Positions 1-6,619 of a stretch of DNA of 14,742 nucleotides are shown here, in pieces. Each line of letters opens with the position of its first letter. Position 1 is the first letter of the stretch. Source of the DNA: JBFKAV01 sp041621405 (GTDB lineage: Bacteria; Pseudomonadota; Alphaproteobacteria; Rhodobacterales; Rhodobacteraceae); the NCBI GenBank assembly GCA_041621405.1, contig JBFKAV010000090.1, positions 1-14,742 on the forward strand, read 5' to 3'. A program made the translations under genes and the position numbers. The notes beneath the pieces are model-generated. The model did not search any database. It was not told the origin of the DNA and was given only the letters and a program-made list of their open reading frames with translations.

Positions 1-3
1 ACA

Positions 4-24
4 GCGGGCGCGCCCGCCGGCGGG
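4..24. repeat. overlapping GC palindromes at the left edge
   Basis: Bases 4-17 form a perfect 14-base palindrome (GCGGGCG followed by CGCCCGC). It overlaps a second perfect 12-base palindrome at 13-24 (CCCGCC followed by GGCGGG). They could be the stem of a terminator for a gene beyond the left edge, but no T-run follows. The overlap is what is seen; the role is unknown. Confidence 0.35.
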
Positions 25-190
25 AAGTGATGCAGCTTTGCACAGGCCTTCGGGATTCGTTCCGCCGAAGTTGGAGTCAAGCGCGAAGATCGGTTGCGGG
101 TGCCTGAAGCCCCTTGCTAGCTTGCCCCTGCGATTCACGTCGCCTTGGGGGGACAAAGGGACTAGGCACGAGCGGACAGGCTTCGGCGCG

Positions 191-229
191 GCCACGTGGC
201 TAGCCGCCGGGGGGCGCCTATCGGGCGCC
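191..229. promoter_or_regulatory. candidate operator palindrome and hairpin upstream of dnaA
   Basis: GCCACGTGGC at 191-200 is a perfect 10-base palindrome with a CACGTG core. Thirteen bases later GGCGCC (213-218) pairs with GGCGCC (224-229) across the five-base loop TATCG. Such dyads in a long leader can be regulator sites, but no cognate regulator can be named from the sequence, and palindromes of G and C arise easily in DNA of this composition. About 295 bases separate the block from the dnaA start. Confidence 0.25.
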
Positions 230-523
230 GTGCTCGCGCTTCCGGCTTCCGCCTGAACGGCTCCTTGCCGCTTCGGACGCGCCGGCGCTGCCGCTGCTTC
301 GGCCTGCCAAGCCGGGGTGGCGGAGCAAGGTCTTGGTCCGGCAGGCCGCGGTGCGGAACGGGACGATTGCGGCGGGGTGTGCGCCCCGAACGGCCGTCTA
401 GTTTCGTGACCGATGCCCTGCTTGCGGTGCACATGCATCCGCCGAAGGCGCTTACGTCGCATGCGCGAGGTTTGAGGGGACCTCGGGCAGCTGGGCGCAC
501 TGAGAGCGGATGGACGCAGAATA

Positions 524-1900
524 ATGACCGAAGAGACCTGGGGACATGTGCTGGTTGAATTGCGTAAGACAGTTGGAAAGAACAACTTCACGACCTGGAT
601 CGAACCCCTCGAATTCGAAAACGTGAAGAACGGCGTGGCGCGGATTCGTGTGCCGACGACCTTCGTGGGCAACTGGGTGTCGCGGAACTACGGCGACCAG
701 ATCCTGCGGCTGATGAACACCGCCGGGTCCAAGGTGCAGCGGCTCGACTTCGCCGTGGTGCCGCGGGAGGAGGCGGCAGTGGACGGCGGAGAGGCCGCCG
801 CCGAGGCTGGCGCGCCCGCCCCGCGCAGGAAGGCGCAACGGGCGGTCGATGTGGCCGAGCTGCCGGGCGCGCCGCTCGACCAGCGCTACACCTTCGAGAG
901 CTTCGTCGTCGGCAAGCCGAACACGCTCGCTCATGCCGCGGCGCGCCGCGTTGCCGAGGGCGGGCCGGTCTCGTTCAACCCGCTGTTCCTCTACGGCGGG
1001 GTCGGCCTCGGCAAGACCCACCTGATGCATGCCATCGCCTGGGAGCTGCAGACCCGGCGGCCCGAGCTCCGCGTCGTCTACCTCTCGGCCGAGCAGTTCA
1101 TGTACCGCTTCGTGCAAGCCCTGCGCGACAAGGACATGATGTCGTTCAAGACGCTGTTCCGCTCGGTCGACGTGCTGATGGTGGACGACGTGCAGTTCAT
1201 CGCCGGCAAGGAGTCGACGCAGGAAGAATTCTTCCACACCTTCAACGCGCTGGTCGACCAGAACAAGCAGATCGTGATCTCGGCCGACCGCGCCCCGGGC
1301 GAAATCAAGGACCTTGAGGAGCGGATCAAGAGCCGCCTGCAATGCGGGCTGGTGGTGGACCTGCACCCGACCGATTACGAGCTGCGTCTCGGCATCCTGC
1401 AGCAGAAGGCGGAATTCTACCGGCAGCAATACCGCGGCCTGGTGGTCGGCGACGCGGTGCTGGAATTCCTCGCCCACCGGATCACCTCGAACGTGCGGGT
1501 GCTCGAGGGCGCGCTGACCCGGCTTTATGCCTTCGCCTCTCTGGTCGGAAAGGAGATCACGCTCGAACTGGCACAGGATTGCCTCGCGGACATCCTGCGC
1601 CAGTCGGAGCGGAAGGTGACGGTGGAGGAGATCCAGCGCAAGGTTTCCGAGCACTACAACATCCGGCTGTCGGACCTGCTCGGGCCGAAGCGGCTCAGGC
1701 AGATCGCACGGCCGCGGCAGATCGCGATGTGGCTTGCCAAGCGTCTGACGACCCGCAGCCTGCCGGAGATCGGCCGCCGCTTCGGCGGGCGCGACCACAC
1801 CACGGTGATGCACGGAATCCGGCGGATCGAGGAGCTGAAGGCCGGCGATGCGCAACTGGCCGAGGACCTCGAGCTGTTGCGCCGGATGCTCGAATCCTGA
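524..1900 (+). CDS. dnaA: Chromosomal replication initiator protein DnaA
   Basis: DnaA is the AAA+ initiator that binds DnaA boxes at oriC, melts the duplex and helps load the DnaB helicase; its ATP/ADP state controls initiation. The 458-residue product is close to the usual length (E. coli 467). Domain I (about 1-85) is the interaction domain, and domain II is a short Ala/Gly/Pro-rich linker (about 85-110). Domain III carries Walker A GGVGLGKTH (158-166), Walker B LMVDDVQF (218-225), sensor I near VISADR (251-256), the arginine-finger segment SRLQCGL (about 270-276) and sensor II NVRVLEGAL (323-331). Domain IV ends with the DnaA signature GGRDHTTVMHGIRR (421-434). The ATG at 524 starts directly on conserved domain I sequence. 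No strong Shine-Dalgarno precedes it, only GGA-containing sequence, so translation may be weak. dnaN follows after 134 bases. Confidence 0.98.
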   Translation: MTEETWGHVLVELRKTVGKNNFTTWIEPLEFENVKNGVARIRVPTTFVGNWVSRNYGDQILRLMNTAGSKVQRLDFAVVPREEAAVDGGEAAAEAGAPAPRRKAQRAVDVAELPGAPLDQRYTFESFVVGKPNTLAHAAARRVAEGGPVSFNPLFLYGGVGLGKTHLMHAIAWELQTRRPELRVVYLSAEQFMYRFVQALRDKDMMSFKTLFRSVDVLMVDDVQFIAGKESTQEEFFHTFNALVDQNKQIVISADRAPGEIKDLEERIKSRLQCGLVVDLHPTDYELRLGILQQKAEFYRQQYRGLVVGDAVLEFLAHRITSNVRVLEGALTRLYAFASLVGKEITLELAQDCLADILRQSERKVTVEEIQRKVSEHYNIRLSDLLGPKRLRQIARPRQIAMWLAKRLTTRSLPEIGRRFGGRDHTTVMHGIRRIEELKAGDAQLAEDLELLRRMLES

Positions 1901-1946
1901 CATCGCGCCAGGCCGGCAAGGGCCGGCGGCCGCGCCCGGAAAGGGC

Positions 1947-1974
1947 TTGTGCCGACGGGCCATTCGGCTAATTT
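1947..1974 (+). promoter_or_regulatory. candidate dnaN promoter
   Basis: TTGTGC (1947-1952) and TAATTT (1969-1974) are separated by 16 bases. Each matches the sigma70 consensus only partly. The -10 candidate lies in the only AT-rich patch of the dnaA-dnaN gap. A dnaN promoter here would let the clamp be made independently of dnaA, as in many bacteria, but the match is weak. Confidence 0.3.
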
Positions 1975-1996
1975 TGCCGTCCCGGCGGTGGAGTGA

Positions 1997-2019
1997 GCCC
2001 GGCGGCAGGCCCGCCGGGC
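1997..2019 (+). promoter_or_regulatory. hairpin in the dnaN leader, next to the ribosome binding site
   Basis: GCCCGGCGG (1997-2005) pairs perfectly with CCGCCGGGC (2011-2019) across a five-base loop (CAGGC). The dnaN Shine-Dalgarno GGGGAG (2024-2029) begins four bases after the stem and the ATG is at 2035. No T-run follows, so this is not a standard terminator. A nine-pair GC stem here could affect ribosome access or mRNA stability. The structure is read directly; the role is inference. Confidence 0.4.
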
Positions 2020-2034
2020 ACGTGGGGAGCGGAC

Positions 2035-3153
2035 ATGAAGATCAGCATCGAACGCGGCACGCTTCTGAAAGCGGTCGGCCAGGCGCAATCGGTGGTCGAA
2101 CGGCGCAACACGATCCCGATCCTGGCCAACGTGCTGATCGAGGCCGAGGGCGACACGGTGAGCTTCCGCGCCACGGACCTCGATATCGAGGTGGTGGACA
2201 AGGTGACCGCCCAGGTGGAGCGGGCCGGCGCCACCACGGTGAACGCGGTGACGCTGCACGAGATCGTCCGCAAGCTGCCTGACGGCGCGCTGGTGAGCCT
2301 GGCCGAGGACAGCGCCACCGGGCGGCTGACGGTGGCGGCGGGGCGCTCGACCTTCTCGCTCGCCACGCTGCCGAAGGAAGACTTCCCGGTGATGGCGTCG
2401 TCGGAATACGCCTCGAACTTCTCCTGCCCGGCGCCGCTTTTGCGCCGGCTGTTCGACAAGTCGAAATTCGCGATCTCGACCGAGGAGACGCGCTACTACC
2501 TCAACGGCGTCTACATGCATGTCGCCGAGGGCGACGGCGGCAAGGTGCTGCGCTGCGTGGCGACCGACGGCCACCGGCTGGCGCGGATCGACGCCGAGCT
2601 GCCGGAGGGTGCCGCGGACATGCCGGGGGTGATCGTGCCGCGGAAGACGGTGGGCGAGCTCAGGAAGCTCCTCGACGACGACGAGCAGCAGATCGCGGTG
2701 AGCGTGAGCGAGACCAAGCTGCGATTCGCGACGCCGGAGATCACGCTGACCTCGAAGGTGATCGACGGCACCTTCCCCGACTACGCCCGCGTGATCCCGA
2801 CCGGCAACACCCGCCGGCTGGAGGTGGACGCCGCCGAGTTCGCCCAGGCGGTGGACCGGGTGGCGACCGTCTCCTCCGAGCGCTCGCGCGCGGTGAAACT
2901 CGCGCTCGACGAGGACAAGCTCGTGCTTTCGGTCAACGCCCCCGACAGCGGCGCGGCGGAGGAGGAACTTGCCGTGGCCTATGGCGACGACAAGCTCGAG
3001 ATCGGCTTCAACGCCAAGTATCTGCTCGAGATCGCGAGCCAGGTGGACCGCGAGAACGCGGTGTTCCTGTTCAACTCGTCGGGCGATCCGACGCTGATGC
3101 GCGAGGGCAACGACAGCTCGGCGATCTATGTCGTGATGCCGATGCGGGTGTGA
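2035..3153 (+). CDS. dnaN: DNA polymerase III beta subunit (sliding clamp)
   Basis: The beta clamp is a dimeric ring that holds polymerase III and many repair and Okazaki-fragment enzymes on DNA. The 372-residue product has the expected length (E. coli 366) and the three-domain fold. It begins MKISIERGTLLKAV and includes RRNTIPILANVL (about 23-34), the domain 2 motif TDGHRLA and the canonical C-terminus YVVMPMRV, where the hydrophobic client-binding cleft lies. The frame is open upstream to 1993. I chose ATG 2035 because it fits the family N-terminus and has GGGGAG five bases upstream; the 14 extra residues would be Gly/Pro-rich. The gene sits between dnaA and recF, the classical order, and a hairpin (1997-2019) precedes its ribosome binding site. 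Confidence 0.98.
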   Translation: MKISIERGTLLKAVGQAQSVVERRNTIPILANVLIEAEGDTVSFRATDLDIEVVDKVTAQVERAGATTVNAVTLHEIVRKLPDGALVSLAEDSATGRLTVAAGRSTFSLATLPKEDFPVMASSEYASNFSCPAPLLRRLFDKSKFAISTEETRYYLNGVYMHVAEGDGGKVLRCVATDGHRLARIDAELPEGAADMPGVIVPRKTVGELRKLLDDDEQQIAVSVSETKLRFATPEITLTSKVIDGTFPDYARVIPTGNTRRLEVDAAEFAQAVDRVATVSSERSRAVKLALDEDKLVLSVNAPDSGAAEEELAVAYGDDKLEIGFNAKYLLEIASQVDRENAVFLFNSSGDPTLMREGNDSSAIYVVMPMRV

Positions 3154-3244
3154 GCCCGGGCGTGGCGCCTGCGGCGAGGCCGGGTGGGTTGGCTGTCCCC
3201 CCGGACCGCCCCTCGGGTACTTGGAAAACGGGGAAGATGGGACG

Positions 3245-4339
3245 ATGCCGGGGCTTTCGGTAAGGGAGCTCCGGCTGTCGCATTTCCGCAGCCACCGATC
3301 GGCGCGGCTGGAGCTCGATGGGCGGCCGGTGGCGCTTTTCGGGCCGAACGGGGCGGGGAAGACGAACGTGCTCGAGGCGCTGTCGCTGCTCTCGCCTGGG
3401 CGGGGGCTCCGGCGCTCCGCGGCGGACCAGATCGCGCGGCGGCCGGAGGGGCTGGGCTGGAAGGTTTTCGCGCTGGTCGAGAGCCTCGGGCGGCCGCGAG
3501 AGTTGGAGACCTGGGCCGAGCCGGGCGGCGCGCGCCAGGTCCGGATCGACGGCAAGGCGGCGCCGCAGGTGGCGCTGGGCCGCACGCTCAGGGTGGTCTG
3601 GCTGACGCCGGCGATGGACCGGCTCTGGACCGAGGGCGCGGACGGGCGGCGACGGTTTCTCGACCGGATCGCGATGAGCTTCGAGCCGGGGCACGCGGAG
3701 GCGGTGCTCGACTACGAGAAGGCGATGCGGGAGCGGAACCGGCTCCTGCGCGACCAGGTGGCGGACGGGCGCTGGTACGATGCCTTGGAGGCGCAGATGG
3801 CGGCGGCCGGGGCGGCGATCCGGGCGAACCGGGAGGCGGCCGTGGCACGGCTGATGGCGGCGCAGGAGGGGGCGGAGACGGCGTTTCCGGCGGCCGAGCT
3901 CGGTCTGGCCGAGCCCGAAGGCGGCGATCTCGGAGCCGCGCTGGCTGCCTCCCGGGGCGCCGACCTGAAGGCCGGGCGGACGCTGGTCGGGCCGCACCGG
4001 GCCGACCTCGCGGCGGTCTACGCGGCGAAAGGGGTGGCGGCGGAGCTCTGCTCGACGGGGGAGCAGAAGGCGCTGCTCCTCTCGCTGGTCCTGGCCAATG
4101 CGCGGGCGCTGGCGGCCGATATCGGGGCGCCGCCGGTGCTTCTGCTCGACGAGGTCGCGGCGCATCTGGACGCGGACCGGCGGGCGGCGCTGTTCGACGA
4201 GGTCTGCGCGCTCGGGGCGCAGGCCTGGATGACCGGCACAGGGGCGGAGCTGTTCGCGGCGCTGGGGGACCGGGCGGAGTATTTCGAGCTGCGCGAGGTA
4301 GACGGGGTTTCCGAGGTCAGGACGGGAGGTGTGCCATGA
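3245..4339 (+). CDS. recF: DNA replication and repair protein RecF
   Basis: RecF is an SMC/ABC-like ATPase that acts with RecO and RecR to load RecA at gaps and at single-strand/double-strand junctions. The 364-residue product matches family length (about 360). It has the N-terminal LRLSHFRSHR segment (9-18), Walker A GPNGAGKTN (33-41), the ABC signature STGEQKALLLSL (270-281) and Walker B VLLLDEVAAHLD (298-309) with its D-loop. The frame is open back to a TTG at 3221. I prefer ATG 3245, with GGGAAG eight bases upstream, because it matches the family start. It lies 91 bases after dnaN and its stop overlaps the next start as ATGA, so the downstream VOC gene is probably translationally coupled. 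Confidence 0.95.
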   Translation: MPGLSVRELRLSHFRSHRSARLELDGRPVALFGPNGAGKTNVLEALSLLSPGRGLRRSAADQIARRPEGLGWKVFALVESLGRPRELETWAEPGGARQVRIDGKAAPQVALGRTLRVVWLTPAMDRLWTEGADGRRRFLDRIAMSFEPGHAEAVLDYEKAMRERNRLLRDQVADGRWYDALEAQMAAAGAAIRANREAAVARLMAAQEGAETAFPAAELGLAEPEGGDLGAALAASRGADLKAGRTLVGPHRADLAAVYAAKGVAAELCSTGEQKALLLSLVLANARALAADIGAPPVLLLDEVAAHLDADRRAALFDEVCALGAQAWMTGTGAELFAALGDRAEYFELREVDGVSEVRTGGVP

Positions 4340-4770
4340 CACCGCAGAGAGTGACGCTGATCACGCTGGGGGTGGCCGATCTGGCCCGCGCCCGGGCGTT
4401 CTATGCCGCGCTCGGCTGGACGGAGGCGTCGCAAAGCCAGGAGGCAGTGGCGTTCTTCCAGCTCCACGGGGCGGTGCTGGGGCTGTTCGGGCTCGAAGAC
4501 CTCGCCGCGGACCAGGGGCGGCCGGGGGCGAAGCTCGGCACCGGGGCAGTGACGCTGGCGCAGAACTTCCCGACCGAGGCGGAGGTGGACGCGGCCTGGG
4601 CGGCGGCGGTCAAGGCCGGGGCGACCGGGCTGAAGCGACCCGAGAAGGTATTCTGGGGCGGCTACTCGCGTTACTGGGCCGACCCGGACGGCCATGTCTG
4701 GGAAGTGGCGATGAACCCGTTTTGGCCGCTTGCCGACGACGGCTCCCTGACCCTGCCGGAGGCGCCGTGA
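4336..4770 (+). CDS. VOC-superfamily (glyoxalase/dioxygenase fold) protein
   Basis: The 144-residue protein is a single VOC unit of paired beta-alpha-beta-beta-beta modules. The first module begins VTLITLGVADLARARAFYAA (6-25). The second ends GYSRYWADPDGHVWEVAMNP (109-128), the usual closing motif, in which E123 is the probable metal ligand. The histidine that often serves as N-terminal ligand is not visible at its expected place, so metal use and glyoxalase I activity cannot be assumed. The ATG overlaps the recF stop (ATGA) and has a strong GGGAGG six bases upstream; its stop overlaps the LysE gene's GTG start (GTGA). The substrate is unknown. The tight coupling to an exporter suggests, without proving, handling of a small toxic metabolite. 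Confidence 0.85.
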   Translation: MTPQRVTLITLGVADLARARAFYAALGWTEASQSQEAVAFFQLHGAVLGLFGLEDLAADQGRPGAKLGTGAVTLAQNFPTEAEVDAAWAAAVKAGATGLKRPEKVFWGGYSRYWADPDGHVWEVAMNPFWPLADDGSLTLPEAP

Positions 4771-5387
4771 CGGTCTCGGCCTGGCAGCTCCTGCTCTATT
4801 CCGGGGCGGTGCTGGTGCTGTTCCTGACGCCGGGGCCGGTCTGGGTGGCGCTGACGGCGCGGGCCCTGACGGGCGGGTTCCGGCAGGCCTGGCCGCTGGC
4901 GGTGGGGGTGACGGTGGGGGACCTCCTCTGGCCCCTCCTCGCCATCCTCGGGGTGAGCTGGATCGTCTCGGTCTGGGGCGGGTTCCTGACGGTCCTGCGC
5001 TGGGTGGCGGCGGGGATATTCCTGGTCATGGGAGGGCTCCTGATCCGCCACGCCGGCAAGCCGATCGCGGCGGATGGGCGTCTCACCCGGCCTGGGATGT
5101 GGGCCGGCTTCGCCGCCGGGGTGGCGGTGATCGTCGGCAACCCCAAGGCCGTGCTGTTCTACATGGGGATGCTGCCGGGGTTCTTCGATCTTCGGACCGT
5201 CGGCTGGCCCGACGTCGCGGCGATCTGCGCGGTTTCGATGGGAGTGCCGCTGCTCGGCAATCTCATGCTCGCCGGGATCGTCGACCGGGCGCGGCGTCTC
5301 CTGACCTCGCCCTCGGCGCTCGCCCGGGTGAACCGGGTCGCGGGGGGCTTGCTGATCCTCGTCGGGCTGGTGATCCCGTTCAACTGA
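4767..5387 (+). CDS. LysE/RhtB-family amino-acid exporter
   Basis: This is an inner-membrane protein of the LysE superfamily, which exports amino acids such as homoserine, threonine or lysine. The 206 residues are typical for the family. The hallmark motif TPGPVWVALTARAL (21-34) follows the first helix, and the second hallmark GNPKAVLFYMGMLPGF (124-139) is present. Hydrophobic stretches at about 6-22, 41-69, 73-93, 113-133, 150-172 and 190-204 fit six helices. I chose the GTG at 4767: it overlaps the VOC stop as GTGA, has GGAGG (4758-4762) four bases upstream, and puts the start just before the first helix. It is probably the last gene of the recF-VOC-LysE unit, since a dyad follows directly. 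The substrate cannot be told from sequence. Confidence 0.9.
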   Translation: MTVSAWQLLLYSGAVLVLFLTPGPVWVALTARALTGGFRQAWPLAVGVTVGDLLWPLLAILGVSWIVSVWGGFLTVLRWVAAGIFLVMGGLLIRHAGKPIAADGRLTRPGMWAGFAAGVAVIVGNPKAVLFYMGMLPGFFDLRTVGWPDVAAICAVSMGVPLLGNLMLAGIVDRARRLLTSPSALARVNRVAGGLLILVGLVIPFN

Positions 5388-5392
5388 GGGGT

Positions 5393-5424
5393 GTGAAAGG
5401 GGACGCGCCTTTCACAGTGAAAGG
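5393..5424. terminator. triple GTGAAAGG dyad after the LysE gene (terminator or operator)
   Basis: GTGAAAGG (5393-5400) pairs perfectly with CCTTTCAC (5408-5415) over a seven-base loop, five bases after the LysE-gene stop. A second GTGAAAGG (5417-5424) then forms a 17-base dyad with 5408-5415 centred on one A. The first pairing could be a terminator stem without a T-run. The second is too tight for a good hairpin and looks more like a protein-binding operator. The repeats are seen; which function applies is not decided. Confidence 0.45.
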
Positions 5425-5447
5425 AATCGCCAACCTATTGGGATTCC
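5423..5447. promoter_or_regulatory. bulged hairpin in an AT-rich block with three GANTC sites
   Basis: GGAATC, a bulged G and CCAA (5423-5433) pair with TTGG and GATTCC (5438-5447) around the tetraloop CCTA, giving ten pairs. The stem carries GANTC sites at 5424-5428 and 5442-5446, and a third lies at 5459-5463, all about 17-18 bases apart. GANTC is the CcrM methylation site in Alphaproteobacteria. The surrounding bases (about 5415-5475) are much richer in A and T than the rest of the window. No gene starts close by on either strand. Confidence 0.4.
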
Positions 5448-6052
5448 AAAATATTCCAGATTCTGTTAACCCGATGGAAAGGCGTTGAGAACGCGCGGAA
5501 TGCCCTGATCTCGAGCGAGCCTTCCCGGACGGCCGAGGAGAGGCGGGCCATGGCCTGACCGCTCGGAGCGCTCGCCCACGAGGATTCCGACGCTCGCGAC
5601 CCGGCGCCGGTGCCGGCGTCAGTAGGGCCGACCAGCGGGCAGGATGGCGTCGACGCGGGAGGTCTTGCAGGAGGTCTGCGACCAGATTCTCGGCCGCGCC
5701 GGGCGGAGGGGAGGCCGAACACCTACCCCGCCCTCATGGCGCTGGGCATGGCCGCCGGACGCCCTGATCCCCCAGGGGAGAGGACAGCCCGGGCCGGGGT
5801 TCGCGGGTGACTGCCAGTTGGAGACTGCGGCGCGGATGCCTGACGACTGGCTCGCCTGCACGGCGACCAGGGAGTTGGCACGAAGCCTGGCGGAATGGAC
5901 CCGCGCGATCGCGAACGAAGGCAATGTTCGAAGCGTGCCATGGCCGCACCCCCGGCGGATTGCCCCCTCGCGCTCGGAACGGGCCGCCGATTTGCCCAGC
6001 CCGTCGGATTCGTGGCAGGGTCTTCCGGGCAACGAACACGGGAGGACTCGAT

Positions 6053-6226
6053 ATGACCAAGGTGCTGAAATGCGGTGACCTCGTGCCCGGCTGCGCTTTC
6101 GAGGCGCGCGGCGAGACCGACGAGGAGATCCTGAAGGCCGCTGCCGCGCACGCCAAGGAAGCGCACGGACTGGAGCCCAGCTCGGAGCTGGTCGCGAAGG
6201 TGAAATCGGCGATCAGGGAGGCCTGA
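6053..6226 (+). CDS. Small DUF1059-family protein
   Basis: The 57-residue product begins MTKVLKCGDLVPGC and matches the DUF1059 pattern: a short N-terminal strand with two cysteines (C7, C14), then a helix containing AHAKEAHG (H33, H38) and a C-terminal helix ending KVKSAIREA. The two Cys and two His could form a small metal site; that is inference, and the family has no agreed function. A strong Shine-Dalgarno GGGAGG (6040-6045) lies seven bases before the ATG, and a GANTC site (6045-6049) lies between them. The gene is too short for many gene finders. Its 3' end faces the dsrE-like gene with 30 bases between, and such genes often sit near stress-related genes. Confidence 0.85.
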   Translation: MTKVLKCGDLVPGCAFEARGETDEEILKAAAAHAKEAHGLEPSSELVAKVKSAIREA

Positions 6227-6256
6227 CCGCGGCCGGGCAACGCTCTCGGCGAATGG

Positions 6257-6619
6257 TTAGTAGCAAAGTGCCGTATCGGCCTCGGCCGCCAGAGTCACCA
6301 GCCGACCGGGCATCCCGGACTCCGCCGGGTGGCCGGCGAGGAGGCTCTCGTCGTAGCCGCGCGCCTTGGCGGACATGCCTGACAGGACGAAGCGGCCTCC
6401 CGCGGCGGAATTCGCCGCGATGTGGTCCTTCAACTTTCCGGTGCCCTGTCCGGCGAGAGTTTCGACGTGGTCCGTCGAAAGAAGATGGACGCCGTCACCC
6501 GCCAGGAACAGCGTGACCTCGTGACCCTCCTTCAGGGCGGTGGCGGCGACCAGGCAGCCCAGGGTTGCCTTGGTCGGGTCGTCCGGTCACGTGTGAATGT
6601 GAACGAGAAAACGTGCCAT
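6257..6619 (-). pseudogene. DsrE-family protein, interrupted by an in-frame TGA at codon 11
   Basis: Read on the minus strand from ATG 6619 to TAA 6257, this frame has 120 codons. It starts MARFLVHIHT, meets TGA (6589-6587), then continues PDDPTKATLGCLVAATALKE, with the typical DsrE/TusD-like segments EVTLFLAGDGV (34-44), LAGQGTGKLKDH (55-66) and GGRFVLSGMSAKARG (74-88), ending ALCY. The rest of the frame is intact. In related proteins this position is normally glycine as I recall the family, so one change from GGA to TGA is the simplest cause. No ATG or GTG follows in frame until codon 82, so a restart would lose most of the domain. A GGGGG-containing site lies about nine bases upstream of the ATG. 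It may be a recent pseudogene, a sequencing error or, much less likely, recoding. DsrE-family proteins include sulfur carriers; the role of this subgroup is unknown. Confidence 0.8.

Larger units (their letters stand above)
1..523. other. dnaA upstream non-coding region
   Basis: No reading frame in these 523 bases looks like a real protein. The frames at 38-256 (+), 196-558 (+) and 162-500 (-) give Arg/Pro/Gly-rich products with no recognisable motif. The stretch holds overlapping GC palindromes (4-24), a perfect CACGTG-centred palindrome (191-200), a GGCGCC hairpin (213-229) and three GANTC sites (54-58, 74-78, 132-136). I looked for DnaA boxes (TTATCCACA and close variants). The best resemblance is around 36-45 and matches too poorly to call, so I do not annotate an origin. 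In many Rhodobacterales rpsT lies just upstream of dnaA; it is not visible here and may lie just beyond the left edge. Confidence 0.6.
5388..6052. other. 665-base gene-poor region
   Basis: Beyond the dyads at its left end I cannot support a gene here. Frames at 5644-6078 (+), 5619-6032 (-) and 5435-5722 (-) translate to Arg/Pro/Ser-rich sequence without conserved motifs or credible ribosome binding sites. The text looks like an unselected spacer or the worn remains of a gene. Because the DUF1059 gene and the TGA-broken dsrE-like gene lie immediately to the right, this may be one decaying accessory patch between the recF operon and gyrB. Extra GANTC sites occur at 5583-5587, 5685-5689 and 6045-6049, consistent with low coding constraint. 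Confidence 0.55.

Noticed and set aside
1..523. Chromosomal origin (oriC)
   Set aside because: No cluster of DnaA boxes and no AT-rich unwinding element can be seen.
452..1963. 503-codon open frame antisense to dnaA, and similar long antisense frames at 1654-3585 and 6761-8935
   Set aside because: They mirror strongly coding genes on the other strand in GC-rich DNA, their products are Arg/His/Leu/Pro-rich without motifs, and the plus-strand genes are certain.
1993..2034. Fourteen-codon N-terminal extension of dnaN
   Set aside because: It is Gly/Pro-rich, overlaps the hairpin and ribosome site, and is not family-like; ATG 2035 fits.
3184..4335. Long plus-strand extension upstream of the VOC gene
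   Set aside because: It is an out-of-frame shadow of recF with Gly/Ala/Arg-rich sequence; the VOC protein starts at 4336 with its own ribosome site.
5619..6166. Overlapping frames on both strands in the gap before the DUF1059 gene
   Set aside because: No conserved motif, no credible ribosome site and composition typical of chance frames in GC-rich DNA.
6257..6619. Selenoprotein interpretation of the DsrE TGA
   Set aside because: The stem after the TGA is only five pairs, no Sec-containing DsrE relative is known to me, and a single Gly-to-stop change explains it; kept only as a remote alternative.
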